From assembly GCA_963575745.1 (NCBI GenBank), contig CAUYUJ010016060.1:1672586-1736585 (forward strand): a stretch of 64,000 nucleotides of DNA, in the 5' to 3' direction. Positions 44,785-54,524 of the stretch are shown piece by piece. Source of the stretch: Prorocentrum cordatum. Its lineage: Eukaryota; Sar; Dinophyceae; Prorocentrales; Prorocentraceae. The translations under genes and the position numbers were made by a program. Within the stretch, counting starts at the first letter, position 1, and each line of letters begins with the position of its first letter. A model generated the notes under the pieces. It was given only the letters and a program-made list of their open reading frames with translations, ran no database searches and was not told where the DNA came from.

Positions 44785-45300
44785 ATGCCTGAGCTGCGGC
44801 GGCTCTGGGCATCAGTAGTTGAATTCAGTGCTCCGCCCGCTACTTGGCGGCGCGTTCGAGGACCCACTAGTGCGATGTACTTGTCTGCGCAGAGGTTGGG
44901 CAGGAGCATGCGCGATTTTGCTTCGCTGATAGATCGCAGGGATACTGTTATCCAACTGATCCTTATTCGCCCCGCGCTCTTAAAGGGCACTCTCCGTCGT
45001 GCAGTCATTCGGGGGCAGGAGAAATCGATCGCCAAGGAATTGGTGGCGTCGTGGGACCGAGCTTGTTTCGACATTGTCAATGCCGGAACCCGACGGAAAC
45101 GGTACGCACCCATCGAAAAGGGCACCGTTCGAAATCTGGCCTGCGGGGGCTGCTGGACGGCTTCGCGTGCACAGGTCCTTGCAGACATGATGGATGACGA
45201 GCAGCTTCTGTGCCCTTACTGCATGCAGACTTGTTGATGAGCCGCCTCATAGGCTCTGGTGTTGCGAGGCAGTCAGGGGGGGAAGGGAGGAGTTGGTGAA
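44785..45300 (+). pseudogene. Decayed LINE: post-RT knuckle region
   Basis: The frame 44785-45237 (150 residues) is the longest intact piece of this element. It has MRDFASLIDRRDTVIQL, LLKGTLRRAVIRGQEKSIAK and a CPYCMQTC pair at its end. A shifted frame then gives LWCCEAVRGGREELVKADVI, where a His/Cys half of a knuckle would be. No catalytic role; probably RNA binding in the parent element. Confidence 0.5.
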
Positions 45301-45379
45301 GGCGGATGTGATCCAGCGGGCTTGCGGTCAGTTTTCGAAGGAGGAAGAGATGTTGTCCACACGCGGCATCTTCGAGCAC

Positions 45380-46050
45380 CCTGGGAGATTCTGGCCTCAG
45401 CCGGGACAAGTCGGAGGTGTGGAAATCAGATCTCAGCGGAATAATCACGACTTCGTTGATGGATTGATTGGTGGTAAGGTCCTTTGTAGACGAAAGCATG
45501 CTCGGGCATCCGATGCCAGAACTTTCGAGGGCTGTATGGGGGATAGTCCAGGTCTCGTCGGCTGTGGATCCAGAGTGCTAGATGCTTGGGCCTTCGCCCC
45601 AAACGGCACCTGCTGCGGAGTGTACGGCGCTTGGACAGGCGGCGCTGCAACTAGGAGAGTCCAGCGATATTGCTTCTGATTGCCAGGCGGTTGTTAGTCA
45701 CTATTCCTTGCCTCCTTGCCAAGGCTCTCTTTCAAGGAAAAATGTGTTGACGACTTTACGTATGTCAGTTCGCGCAAGCTCATCGGCTCTTTGGAGAAAG
45801 TGCGGGCCCATCTTGCACCCGAGGAGCCAGAGCTTGACGAGAGCGAGCGTTTCCGGCGTCTCGGAAACGGCCACTGATGCCATTGCTAAAGCGGGGGCCA
45901 GCGCGCATTGTCGGGCCTTCCGACGCCGAGGAGGCGAAGGTGACGAACAATATCGCCGCTGCTCGCGCTGTCTGTCTGCTAGCTGCCAAACTGCCCCCGG
46001 AGTGGCCGCGATTAGAGCTAGATGGTGTCGAATTTCGGGCGCCTGATGTT
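45380..46050 (+). pseudogene. Decayed LINE: RNase H
   Basis: Pieces in changing frames follow the RNase H order. VQVSS lies upstream of QTAPAAECTALGQAALQL (catalytic Glu), IASDCQAVVSHY (third acidic residue), EKVRAHLAPEEPELDESERF and LGNGH...DAIAKAGA (last Asp region). At least three frame changes separate them. The last part aligns with KVKAHVPDS...LGNDAADRAAKYG at 13902-14640. Non-functional. Confidence 0.6.
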
Positions 46051-46600
46051 GAGCCCAAGCCTTTTTGTGTTTCACCTCCTGCGCGATCGGCAGTGTTTTG
46101 TGGGAGTGTGGCGCTGCACTGGCCCAGGCCTGTGGCGAAACCTGGGCCTGGTAAGTGTTTCGGCCCGGCTCAGCTTCATTTAGACGAGGCGGAAAACAAC
46201 CAGCACAATTTTGCGTTGTTTCATGTGTCAGACGGGTCTGACTGTTTCCTGTGCCTACGGTGCGGTGCGTTCCTCCATCATGGTGCACTGGCCAAGAGCA
46301 ATTTGTCCAGCAGGTGCCTGGGCCAATTCAGCAGGCACGGGCGCATAAAGTTTAATAAAGTCCTGGCGGGTAAGTACCGAGGGCAGACAAGACCCTGCGG
46401 ATGGTCGATTCGCCTGTCTTTCCGTCCATTGCGCCTGGTCTCGACCCGCACGCCAGCAGAGAAGTGAAAGTTGTTGTGCCAGAGCCCGATCCTGCGGCTG
46501 CCATGCGAGGGGGCCCCTCGGCGCTCAGGCCCGAAGAGGCCGCGACAGGTGGAGCTGCCGTGGCCTGCCAACCTCAAGGGTCGGAGTCAGGCTCTGATTA
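45877..46600 (+). pseudogene. Decayed LINE: C-terminal zinc region
   Basis: The 196-residue frame 45877-46467 reads AARAVCLLAAKLPPEWPRLEL and later CFLCLRCGAFLHHGALAKSN, SSRCLG and KFNKVLAGKYRG. The Cys pattern and the AARAVC...WP.L.L part match the fragment at 13902-14640. The CxxCGA...L...C and FxAGRY parts match the tail of the intact RNase H protein at 54525-55928. The element ends before the CCT tract that begins at about 46727. Confidence 0.65.
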
Positions 46601-46726
46601 ATCAAGGACTCTGCAGGCCATAGTTGTGACGGTTGCACTGCTTTGTCTTTTTCGCCAAGGAGCGGCTTCTGAGTTGACTCGCCCAGCACTCAGGGTGTAT
46701 GTGGGCAGCTTTGTCGATGTCAACAA

Positions 46727-46940
46727 ATCTTCCTCCTCCTCGTCCTCCTCCTCCTCCTCCTCCTCCTCCTCCTCCTTTTCCTCCTCTTCCTCCGCCTCCT
46801 CCTCCCCCTCGTCCTTTTCCTCCTCCGCTTCCTCCTCCTCCTCGTCCTCCTTCTCCTCCTCCTTCTCCTTCTCCGACTACGACGACGACGACGACGACGG
46901 TGACGATGACCGCGACGACGACGACGACGGCGACGACGAC
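46727..46940. repeat. (CCT)n then (GAC)n tract
   Basis: CCT triplets to about 46870, then GAC/GACGAC triplets. It directly follows the 3' end of the decayed plus-strand LINE. Confidence 0.95.
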
Positions 46941-47072
46941 CTCCTCACGCGTAGCAGAATGCCGCCCCGCAGCAGCACCTCCTCAGCGCTCGATTGCGGG
47001 GGTCGCTGCCACCGCAGCCTGCACATGTCGGGCAGGGCCAGGGGGGTCACCGCTTTGCCCGGGGCAACGATA

Positions 47073-47247
47073 CAGTCGGGACGCTGAAGAAGGAACCCTT
47101 TTCGTTGGGGAGGGGCTCGGTGTTCCTTAATTATTCCACACCTGGCCGAAGGTTTTCCTGAGGTTTTCGATGGGAAGTCGAAGGTGAACTTCTGAAAAAA
47201 GGTGCCTCGTTATTTATTTAGGGTTCCTTAGGTCAACGCCTCGACTG
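47073..47247. mobile_element. MITE family 1, copy 2
   Basis: TA, then CAGTCGGGAC...GCCTCGACTG, then TA: 175 bp, aligning with 5966-6141 end to end (shared CTGAAGAAGGAACC, GTTGGGGAGGGGCTCGGTGT and AGGGTTCCTTAGGTCAACGC). The inverted ends match at 10 of 12 positions. No coding capacity. Confidence 0.8.
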
Positions 47248-47249
47248 TA

Positions 47250-48099
47250 GTAGGGGATGAGCTCAGGGTGGGACGCATCGACCCCCAAACCATTGATCGC
47301 CGATCGGGGCTCGATAGCCCACCGCCTAGGGAACGTGCAGTTCCGCCATCGGGGTCATATCGCTGATCTATCGGCGATGTATCGCGGGTTCCGGGTCGAT
47401 GTTTCCCCTTGTGCCAGTTCCCCCCCCCGTATCGTTGCCCTTCAACTGGGGGGTCACCAGTTCATGCCGAGGATCGAGGTTCCAATATCGAAGCCCGAGG
47501 GAGCCTCTGGCGATCGGGGTCGTGTCGGGGGGCTGTGCAGTGTGATGGGAGGCCCCGTTGCCTCGAGGAGATGCCAATTCCTCGAGCAAGTGGCCACCCC
47601 CGTCCCTTCTTGGTGACCCCCCTTGGCATTGCCTGGAGATTGCCAGCCTGTGTGGCTGGGCAGGCAGCGCAAGCACAGCAGAGAGGCAGCCGCAGCGCCA
47701 ACGGCATCAGCAGCGCGGGTGCAGTCAAGACGCCGAGAGAAGGTCCACCCTGGGCGCTCGGGAGGGGCTCTGGCCTTCGGGGGCCGCTCCCTGCGTGGAT
47801 CCGAGTCCGGGAGCCCCTCTGCGGCCTTCAGGGTTGCCCAGGAAAGCACCTTCGATCGCTCCTCTTGCGCCCCCCCATGGGGGCGCGCACGCCGGTGGCT
47901 GGCCTGTCGTGCTCCCGCCCTGGATCCTGGCCTCCCGGAGGGCCCTGGGCGCCTCTGGAGGCCCCTGGTCTGGTGGCGTCCATGGGGCAGAGCACAAGAA
48001 GTCAGCCACGCCGGATGGACCTCCCCCCTGCGACCCTCGAGGCTCCGAGGGCTGCCAGGCTCGTCCTCTGCGGCGCCACCCCGGGCTTGGCCTCCCGAA
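47250..48099. other. No gene seen
   Basis: GC-rich DNA with long frames on both strands, none with motifs. CCCTGGATCCTGG and GGGCCCTGGGCGCC words resemble foldback family 1 but are too weak to call. Confidence 0.4.
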
Positions 48100-48460
48100 A
48101 AAGGAGGAGGAGGAGGAGGAGGAGGGGGAGGGGACGTCGTTTCGAGGCTCCTTCTCCTCGTCCTCCTCCTCCTCCTCCTCCTCCTCCACCTCTCCCCCTC
48201 CTCCTCCTCCGCCTCCCTCTCCTCCTCCCTCGTCCTCCTCCCACCTCCCACCTCCCTCCTCCCTCCTTCTCCCACCTCTCCTCTCCTCCTCCCTCCTCCT
48301 CCTCCTCCTCCTCCTCCTCCTCCTCCTCCTCCTCCTCCTCCTCCTCCCCCTCCTTGTCCTCCTCCCTCCTCCTCCTCCTCCTTCTCTTCCTCCTCCTCCT
48401 CCTCCTCCTCCTCCTCCTCTTCCTCCTCCTCCCCCTCCTCCTTCTTCTCCCCCCCCCCGG
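48100..48460. repeat. (CCT)n tract, about 310 bp
   Basis: A short GGA run (48102-48130) is followed by CCT/CTC triplets to about 48455. The 552-residue minus frame over this region is Arg/Glu and Pro repeat. Confidence 0.95.
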
Positions 48461-48584
48461 CGGGCGCCCGCCAGGGAGAGCAGCTGCAAGATCTTCGTGG
48501 GCGGCCTCGCGCCAGGATCGCGTCCGCGGGCCCCCATCCTCCCCGCCCTCCGCACGCCTGCTGGAGTAATCCGCGGGAGGGGGA

Positions 48585-48735
48585 GGAGCGAGCGGAGCGG
48601 AGCGGAGCGGAGCGGAGCGGAGCGGCGCGGGAGACGGGGGAGGGGGGGGAAGGTGGAGGAAAAGGTCAGGATCGAGGATGATACAACAGGAGGAGGAGGA
48701 GGAGGAGGAGGAGGAGGAGGGAGAGGAAGAGGAGA
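48585..48735. repeat. (GGAGC)n and (GGA)n
   Basis: About seven GGAGC pentamers (48590-48625), then GGA triplets at 48688-48730. Confidence 0.9.
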
Positions 48736-48911
48736 AAGAAGATCGAGGAGGACTGATGAGTAGGAGAAGCATCGAGGGTGAAGGTTCTCAGATGGTTTGG
48801 GCTCTTGTCGAGAATCCGGAGGCTCCTGGGATCTTCTGGGACAGGCGCGCCAGGCGCCCCAGGGCGTTGCACCTTGCGGACGAGACGAAGAAGTATGATC
48901 CGTGTGATGTC

Positions 48912-49010
48912 GAAGAGGAGGAGGAGGAGGAGGAGGAGGAGGAGGAGGAGGAGGAGGAGGAGGAGGGGGAGGAGGAGGAGGAATGTGATGAGGAGGAGTT
49001 GGAGGAGGCG
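48912..49010. repeat. (GGA)n tract
   Basis: Pure GGA for about 75 bp with a GAATGTGAT interruption. Confidence 0.9.
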
Positions 49011-49239
49011 CCGAGGCAGGAGCCAAGGAGGGGGCTGCGGCCGGCACCGGCTTGGCCGCGAAGGGGGCTGCGGCCGGCCCCGGGAGCGACCTCCGCGCTC
49101 TGGCGCTCCGCGTGCCGAGCGAGGGCCCCCGTGGCGCATGCGTCAGCGCGCGTCTGCCGCCATGCTGCTTATAGCCTGGGTCGGGGGCATTCGCTCGCAG
49201 GCTTTTAGTTTGCTGCAAAGGCCGGGCATCTCCGACCGA

Positions 49240-49400
49240 CCGAATGGCCGAGGAGGAGCAGGAGAGGAGGAGGAGGAGGAGGAGGAGGAGGGAGGAGGAG
49301 AGAGGAGAGGAGGAGGGAGAGGGAGGGAGGGAGGGGGAGGAGGAGGAGGAGGGAGGAGGAGGAGGAGGAGGGGGAGGCAGCATGGGGGGGGGGGGGCCAA
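49240..49400. repeat. (GGA)n tract with G run
   Basis: GGA/GGGA triplets ending in a G run at 49384-49396. It lies just beyond the 3' end of the permuted retroelement. Confidence 0.9.
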
Positions 49401-49526
49401 GCCCTGGACCCTATATGTATGTGTCCGGCCACCCCAAACGCTTGAATTCCGAAGTGAACGCAACGATAATGGGGCACATGCCCTCGACAGAACCCTAGGT
49501 AATGTAGTCCATGGTGATCAGGTGGT

Positions 49527-50376
49527 CTACAATAAAATTAAGAAACTGCCCAAATGGCTGCACACTGCGATCAACATATTTTCCAACACGCACACGTTTT
49601 TTGTATTGGGAATACATCCAAACCGTACCATATTAGGGTTGACCGGGAAGATATGGAGATTGGACCCACCGTCGATGTGGACTACCGCCGATATGATCTT
49701 CATGGTGCTCGCCCGTGCTACTTCTGAGAACCCCACATCCTCCGGGATCGTGTTCAAGACTGTCTTTCCATGCACTCGCAACATAAAAGTTTGCTGAACG
49801 TGACCAGATCGTCTACGTGTAAAACAACCGCCACCATTTTTCTGAAGGACACCGAGATTCCTGGACGAGTCCACCCAGATTGTTCTAAAACATCAGGGTT
49901 GATGTCGCACTCCCGGATGCAGTGGCCCAGGTCGATCATCGTGCATGGTTCGCTCAAAGACGCTCCCGTTGGCCAGCTTCTTCTGCGCTGGACAACGCAG
50001 TCGCCGACAAGAAATCTGCCGTCCTTCAAGCTGAACGCCAACGCGTGGGTCATATCACCGAAATGGATCATCTCCTAACCCATTATTTGGCCTGTTGTGG
50101 CAAGGTTTTGTGGTACGCCGCCAATTTCCCAAGAGTTTTCCTTGATCTGTTCACGAGCACGACGTTCTTCTTGTTCCTGTCCTGGGCGCACTGCAGTAAT
50201 TCCTGGACACGACGGACGCCTCTGGCAATAGAAACGGCTTTGAAGAATTGTCCAGCATCGAGCTTGATCATTTTCGAGACGCACTCCTTGGTTGCCCCGC
50301 AGGGACAGTTCCTCCGGTACTGTGGAAACTCAGACAGATGGGCCACACGTTTTTTGATAACGTTCCTGATGTCCAT
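49527..50376 (-). pseudogene. RT core of permuted retroelement
   Basis: Motif A: IKLDAGQFFKAVS at 50266-50230 (frame 50376-50083). Motif B: SWPTGASLSEPCTMIDLGHC at about 49985-49925. Motif C: VVLHVDDLVTFSK at about 49830-49795 (frame 50071-49754), with HVDD as the catalytic pair. Thumb: IPEDVGFSEV, then AVVHIDGGSNLHIFPVNPN in frame 49874-49527. The three catalytic Asp codons survive, but three frames are needed, so it is not translatable. Motif spacing is short between A and B, consistent with a deletion near 50080. Confidence 0.6.
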
Positions 50377-50399
50377 GGTCCATTGGCCTCCAGATCGTC

Positions 50400-51470
50400 C
50401 ACGTGTAGTCGTTGGAGCAAAATTTACGTACGTGAAGGGCCCTGGCCACCAGACGAAAATAAAGTTTGTACGGGTTGAAGAAATCGTCGACTACCTCCTC
50501 TGATTTTTGCTGCACGTCAATCCGTCTTCCAACCCATGACACTTGTCTTTGTACGTAATATATGCATGTTGAAGATGTTGTCGTGTACACACAGTGCGCG
50601 TGCACCAGCGTGCTGAGATACGCAGACGAAAAAAATATGTTTTTCTGTCGACGAACGTGTCAACATTCACCAGTCGCCAGAAATACCCCTGCGCGGACAC
50701 GAATGCACGTTGATTTGAGTTCTTGTCAATCGCCTTTGCGATCTGATCTTCGGCAGGCTCAGGGAAGTGCGGCCAGACGTCCCGGAATTCAGAAGGCTGT
50801 CCCACGTGATGTTGAACGCAGACAAATTGATGATGCGAAGATGGCTCAACATGTCGTTGCGGATATTGTTATACATCTCGGACGTGTTGTCCGGCACCAG
50901 CACGTCCCAGAAGCACGGCATCTTCTTAACACTGTCACGCCTCTCAAAACGTTCGGTTTCTCCCAGGGGCACCTCCCACAAAGCTCCCAAGGATAATTGT
51001 TTGGCATGTTGAATCTGTTCTGGAAATGCATCAACCAAGAGCTTCCCACGCTTGCGTGAACACATGTTTCGTCGAAGGAAGACCGCCAGTTCGAAATAGC
51101 ATCGTCGACCCACAGCCCCCAGCAGTTCTCTCACACATCGTTTTACCTGGTTGAAGAAGTGGTTGGAATTCGTGCAGACTCGAATGCGAAGAGCAGGACA
51201 GACGAATATACCCGATGTGTACAAAAACCGCAACACCATTTTGCGTATTCGTGGTCGCCGTGTCGTATCGAATCGAAGCCCCACGTGCCACGTGCGGATC
51301 ATCAGCTGCACGGGGTCCCCACCCTTCCATACAATTTCGTAGTTGAGCCATTTTTTGGACCTCACAGAAAAACAGCAAGCCAGATAATAGATTCTGAGCT
51401 ATACACACTGTGCGATACTCACCACGCCCATGCCCCCGTGCTCCCGTAGCATGCGTACGAGTGAAAATGT
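50400..51470 (-). pseudogene. Linker of permuted retroelement
   Basis: Minus frames 51365-50667 (232 residues) and 50805-50491 are protein-like, rich in basic and aromatic residues, and lie between the GIY-YIG and RT parts on the same strand. I recognise no domain in them. They are kept with the element because of strand, order and composition. Confidence 0.4.
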
Positions 51471-52144
51471 TCACGGTGTACTCGGTGAGATGCCCCCAGC
51501 GCTCGCTCTGCACGCGCAGCCCACGCCCTTCCTGAGCACTGAACTAACATTCAAGCGGAACTCGACTGATATAGTCATTGGTGGCAGGTGCCTTGGCCAC
51601 GGCCGGTGCTTGGTCTCCTCAATCGGAATTGTCCTCGGCCGAGTTGGTTGCTGCGTAGGGGCTTGCAGGTAGCGGATGAGGAGACTCTCATCCTGGAACA
51701 CGGCCAGCTCGTTTGCCCACACAGGCAGTACAAAGCGAAAGTGGCACGCATGATGCTTCCGCCAGAACCGATAATGAGGTCGTTGTGCATCTTTCCACGT
51801 GTTGTCGCGCATGTTACCCACATTTGCTTCATGTACCGCCTGTGCACCCCACCGACGACGACGTTTTGGTGGACCCGACGTACATTAGCTTTACTCACAT
51901 ACCAATGCTGACCCACCTTAGCCCATGCGACATACAGTGCGGTGTGCTGGGGCACCTGGTCGGGGTACCATACGGTAGCGTACAAATACAGGCCGCACAT
52001 GCGCCACGACATTCTCGCAAATTTACGCTCCAAAAGTGCACGCTGTATGGATTTGGAGGCCGCACGGAGCATTTGTGGCTCCTGTACGCCATGTCGTGCA
52101 AACCCAAAGCAATACATATTACATGCGCATGCAACTTTCCACAC
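51471..52144 (-). pseudogene. GIY-YIG-like domain of retroelement
   Basis: The frame 52144-51575 reads HTALYVAWAKVGQHWYVSKA. LYV and WYVSK stand where GIY-YIG nucleases have their two tripeptides, with Ser in place of the second Gly. After a frame change, 51821-51471 gives FRFVLPVWANELAVFQDESL and IRYLQAPTQQPTRPR. The Glu of QDESLLIRYL fits the conserved acidic position of the fold. A frameshift splits the domain and a stop follows at 51471. The Gly-to-Ser change would itself be expected to weaken activity. Other possibilities are few, since the order of these pieces is specific. Confidence 0.55.
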
Positions 52145-52519
52145 GGAATCGTCTCACCGCTGGTGTTTCTGGGTTTTGGGATAGAGTTTTCCATGCACAC
52201 ACCGTACACGTGTTGTATGATATGGCACGTGAAGTATACATTCTTGAAGCCCGAAGTGACCCACATCATGATACGCTTAGATAGAAGCCTGCACTGGTCC
52301 TCGTGCGAAGACACAGTCAGGACCGACTCCGCTGGAATTCTGATAACTGTGGCCACTCCAGAGACCAGTTGCCGGGCTCGCAAAGCAGCACAGAGTCTGT
52401 TCACATCGGACAATGACAACCACAGCGATTTCGATATACTCGTAAGACCTGTGATCTGCTCAATCGTGGAGGTAGGGAACATGACCGTAAAGGTAATGCA
52501 TAAAACGAGCATGACAAGG

Positions 52520-53039
52520 AAGATGGAGAAGACAATCGTGCCGAGGGAGCACCGTCACGCGAATGGTCCTGCAGCGCCTCGACGGCCAGGAACTAGCTGC
52601 AGTGAGAGATGCGTGCTCTATTTCTTGGGCAACAGCATCATCAAACTTTCCGAGTATGAATCTCGGGGTTATTATGTGCCATTCACCACTAATGCTTGAG
52701 CCCGGCTGCGACGAGACCTGCAGCACACAATTGGGAGCCAAGCGTTACCAACAATGTCAACGCATTTCAAATGCGAGAGAATGAGCAGGATAATACATGT
52801 GAAGATGGATTGAGACAGGCAACGTAGCGGACTCGAGCAATCGCGTTGGATATGTAGTGAGACATGGATGGGAGAGAATTGCAAGAGGGTGGGGCGGAAG
52901 AAGACGGGCCAGGAGAGGGAGACAGGGTGTGTGAGAGAGAGAGAGAGAGAGAGAAAGAGACGGAGAGGGAGGGAGAGGGAAAGAGAGGAATGCGAGGAGC
53001 AGGTGGTGGCGGAGGAAGAGGAGGAGGAGGAGGAGGATC
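52520..53039. other. No gene seen; short (GA)n
   Basis: Mixed sequence, then GA/GGA-rich DNA from 52935. Frames are low complexity. Confidence 0.4.
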
Positions 53040-53205
53040 AGGACGGAAAAACACACACAGACACAATTAATCGTCGATTCCCGAGAAAATATTCGAAAAT
53101 ATGGGAAGTGGGGGAAGACAAAAACCCAGAAACTATGGAAACATATGGGGAATATTTTTATTTGTGTGTATTCATTTGTGTGTCCCAGGGCCCCTTCAGA
53201 GGAGG
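53040..53205 (+). repeat. Dispersed ~160-bp repeat, copy 2
   Basis: Matches 10838-10997 in order, including ACACACAGACACAAT, AAATATGGGAAGTGGGGG and GTGTCCCAGGGCCCCTTCAG, with small indels. Confidence 0.75.
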
Positions 53206-53215
53206 CGGCGAAAGC

Positions 53216-53560
53216 GGAGGAGGACGATCAGTGGAGGCCGAGGGCGCGGAGGAACAGGTCGAGGTTGAGCACGAGGAGGAGGAGGAGGAGGTGGAGGAGG
53301 TCACCACCCGCCAAACCACCCCAACCCAACCCAGAGGCCTCAATTTGCCCTCCATTTCCAGTGGGCGGGGGTCGGGGAACATTGAGAAAACACACATGGA
53401 ACCCGTACCCCCCCAAACCGAAATTCGGGTCTTCGGGTTGGGTTGGGGTGGTGTGGTAGGTAGTCAGGAGGAGGACGATAAGTGGGGGCCGAGGGCGCGG
53501 AGGAACAGGTCGAGGCTGAGCACGAGGAGGAGGAGGAGGAGGAGGTGGAGGAGGAAACAG
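53216..53560 (+). repeat. ~250-bp tandem duplication with GGA runs
   Basis: GAGGACGATCAGTGGAGGCC at 53217 and GAGGACGATAAGTGGGGGCC at 53469 start two copies of a segment that includes GAGGGCGCGGAGGAACAGGT and ends in GGA triplets. Confidence 0.85.
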
Positions 53561-53809
53561 CGGCCACGCCAGGGCCGCGACGACACGACGACCGCCCCCC
53601 GACCCCTGTCCTTGTCCCCTTCGCCCCTCCGCCCCGGCCGCCTGGCTGCTGTCGCGCCGCTCATGGTTTTCTCACCCTTTCCTTCGGTCTGGGTCAGGGG
53701 CCGTTCCCCGCAGGCCGACAGGGCTGCGCCCTTACACGCCTGACCCCCGTGGCCACCCATCCTAAACATAGATGGGTGCAGGGGTCGCGGTTGCAAATGG
53801 TGGACGCAA

Positions 53810-54351
53810 GTGGTGGAGGAGGAGAACGAGGAGGAGGAGGAGGAGGAGGAGGAGGAGGAGAAATGAGGATAGAGAGGAGGATGGAGAAGGGAAGAGGGAA
53901 GAGGGACTAGGAGGAGGATGAGGCAGGCGGCGGATGAGGACGAGTGGGAGAGGGAGCAGGAAAGGAGGAGGAGGAAGAGGCGGAGAGGAGGAGGAGAAGG
54001 AGTAGAGTGGAGGAGAAGGATGATGATGATAATTGATGATATGAGACCAGAAACTAGATGAGGAGGAGGGACGGAGGAGGAGCAGCAGCAGCAGCAGCAG
54101 GAGCAGTAGCAGGAGCAGGAGCAGTTGCAAGGAGGGAGGAAAGAGGGATGGAGGAGGAGGCGGAGGAGGAGGGAGGAGGAGTTAGGAGGTCGACGACGAA
54201 GAGGGGCGGCAGGAGGGGAGGGAGGAAGGAAAAGAAAGAGTAGGTGGAGGAGGAGGAGGAGGAGGAGGAGGAGGAGCAGGAGCAGGAGCAAGGCAAGAGG
54301 CGCAGGAGCAGGAGCAGGGCAAGAGGAGCAGGAGCAGGAACAGGAGCAGGA

Positions 54352-54385
<34 letters not shown>

Positions 54386-54470
54386 CTGCAGGAGGAGGAA
54401 GAGGAGGACGAAGATGAGGAGGAGGAGGAGGAGGAGGAGAACGAGGAGGAGGAGGAGGAGGAGGACGCCC
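53810..54470. repeat. (GGA)n and (GGAGCA)n tract
   Basis: GGA triplets, AGC triplets (54080-54100), a (GGAGCA)n hexamer part at about 54270-54385 and more GGA to 54468. It adjoins the 3' end of the intact LINE. Confidence 0.95.
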
Positions 54471-54524
54471 ACGACCACGAAGGGAGTGACCCAATTCGCA
54501 TGCAAACAGAGAAAAACAAACAAG

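Larger units (their letters stand above)
49430..52520 (-). mobile_element. Decayed GIY-YIG-first retroelement
   Basis: On the minus strand, in sense order, the frames give a GIY-YIG-like domain (about 51940-51620), a 1.2-kb linker and an RT with motifs A, B and C (50266-49804), then a thumb-like part to about 49530. The endonuclease therefore precedes the RT. From established knowledge, canonical Penelope-like elements have GIY-YIG after the RT, while the Chlamys/Naiad clades have it before. At least five frame changes show it is dead. The composition is more balanced than in the GC-rich flanks. Boundaries are approximate; no terminal repeats seen. Confidence 0.6.

Noticed and set aside
47725-49383. 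552-residue minus-strand frame and long overlapping plus frames
   Set aside because: Composed of CCT and GGA triplet translation joined through GC-rich DNA; no domain motif, and both strands are equally open.
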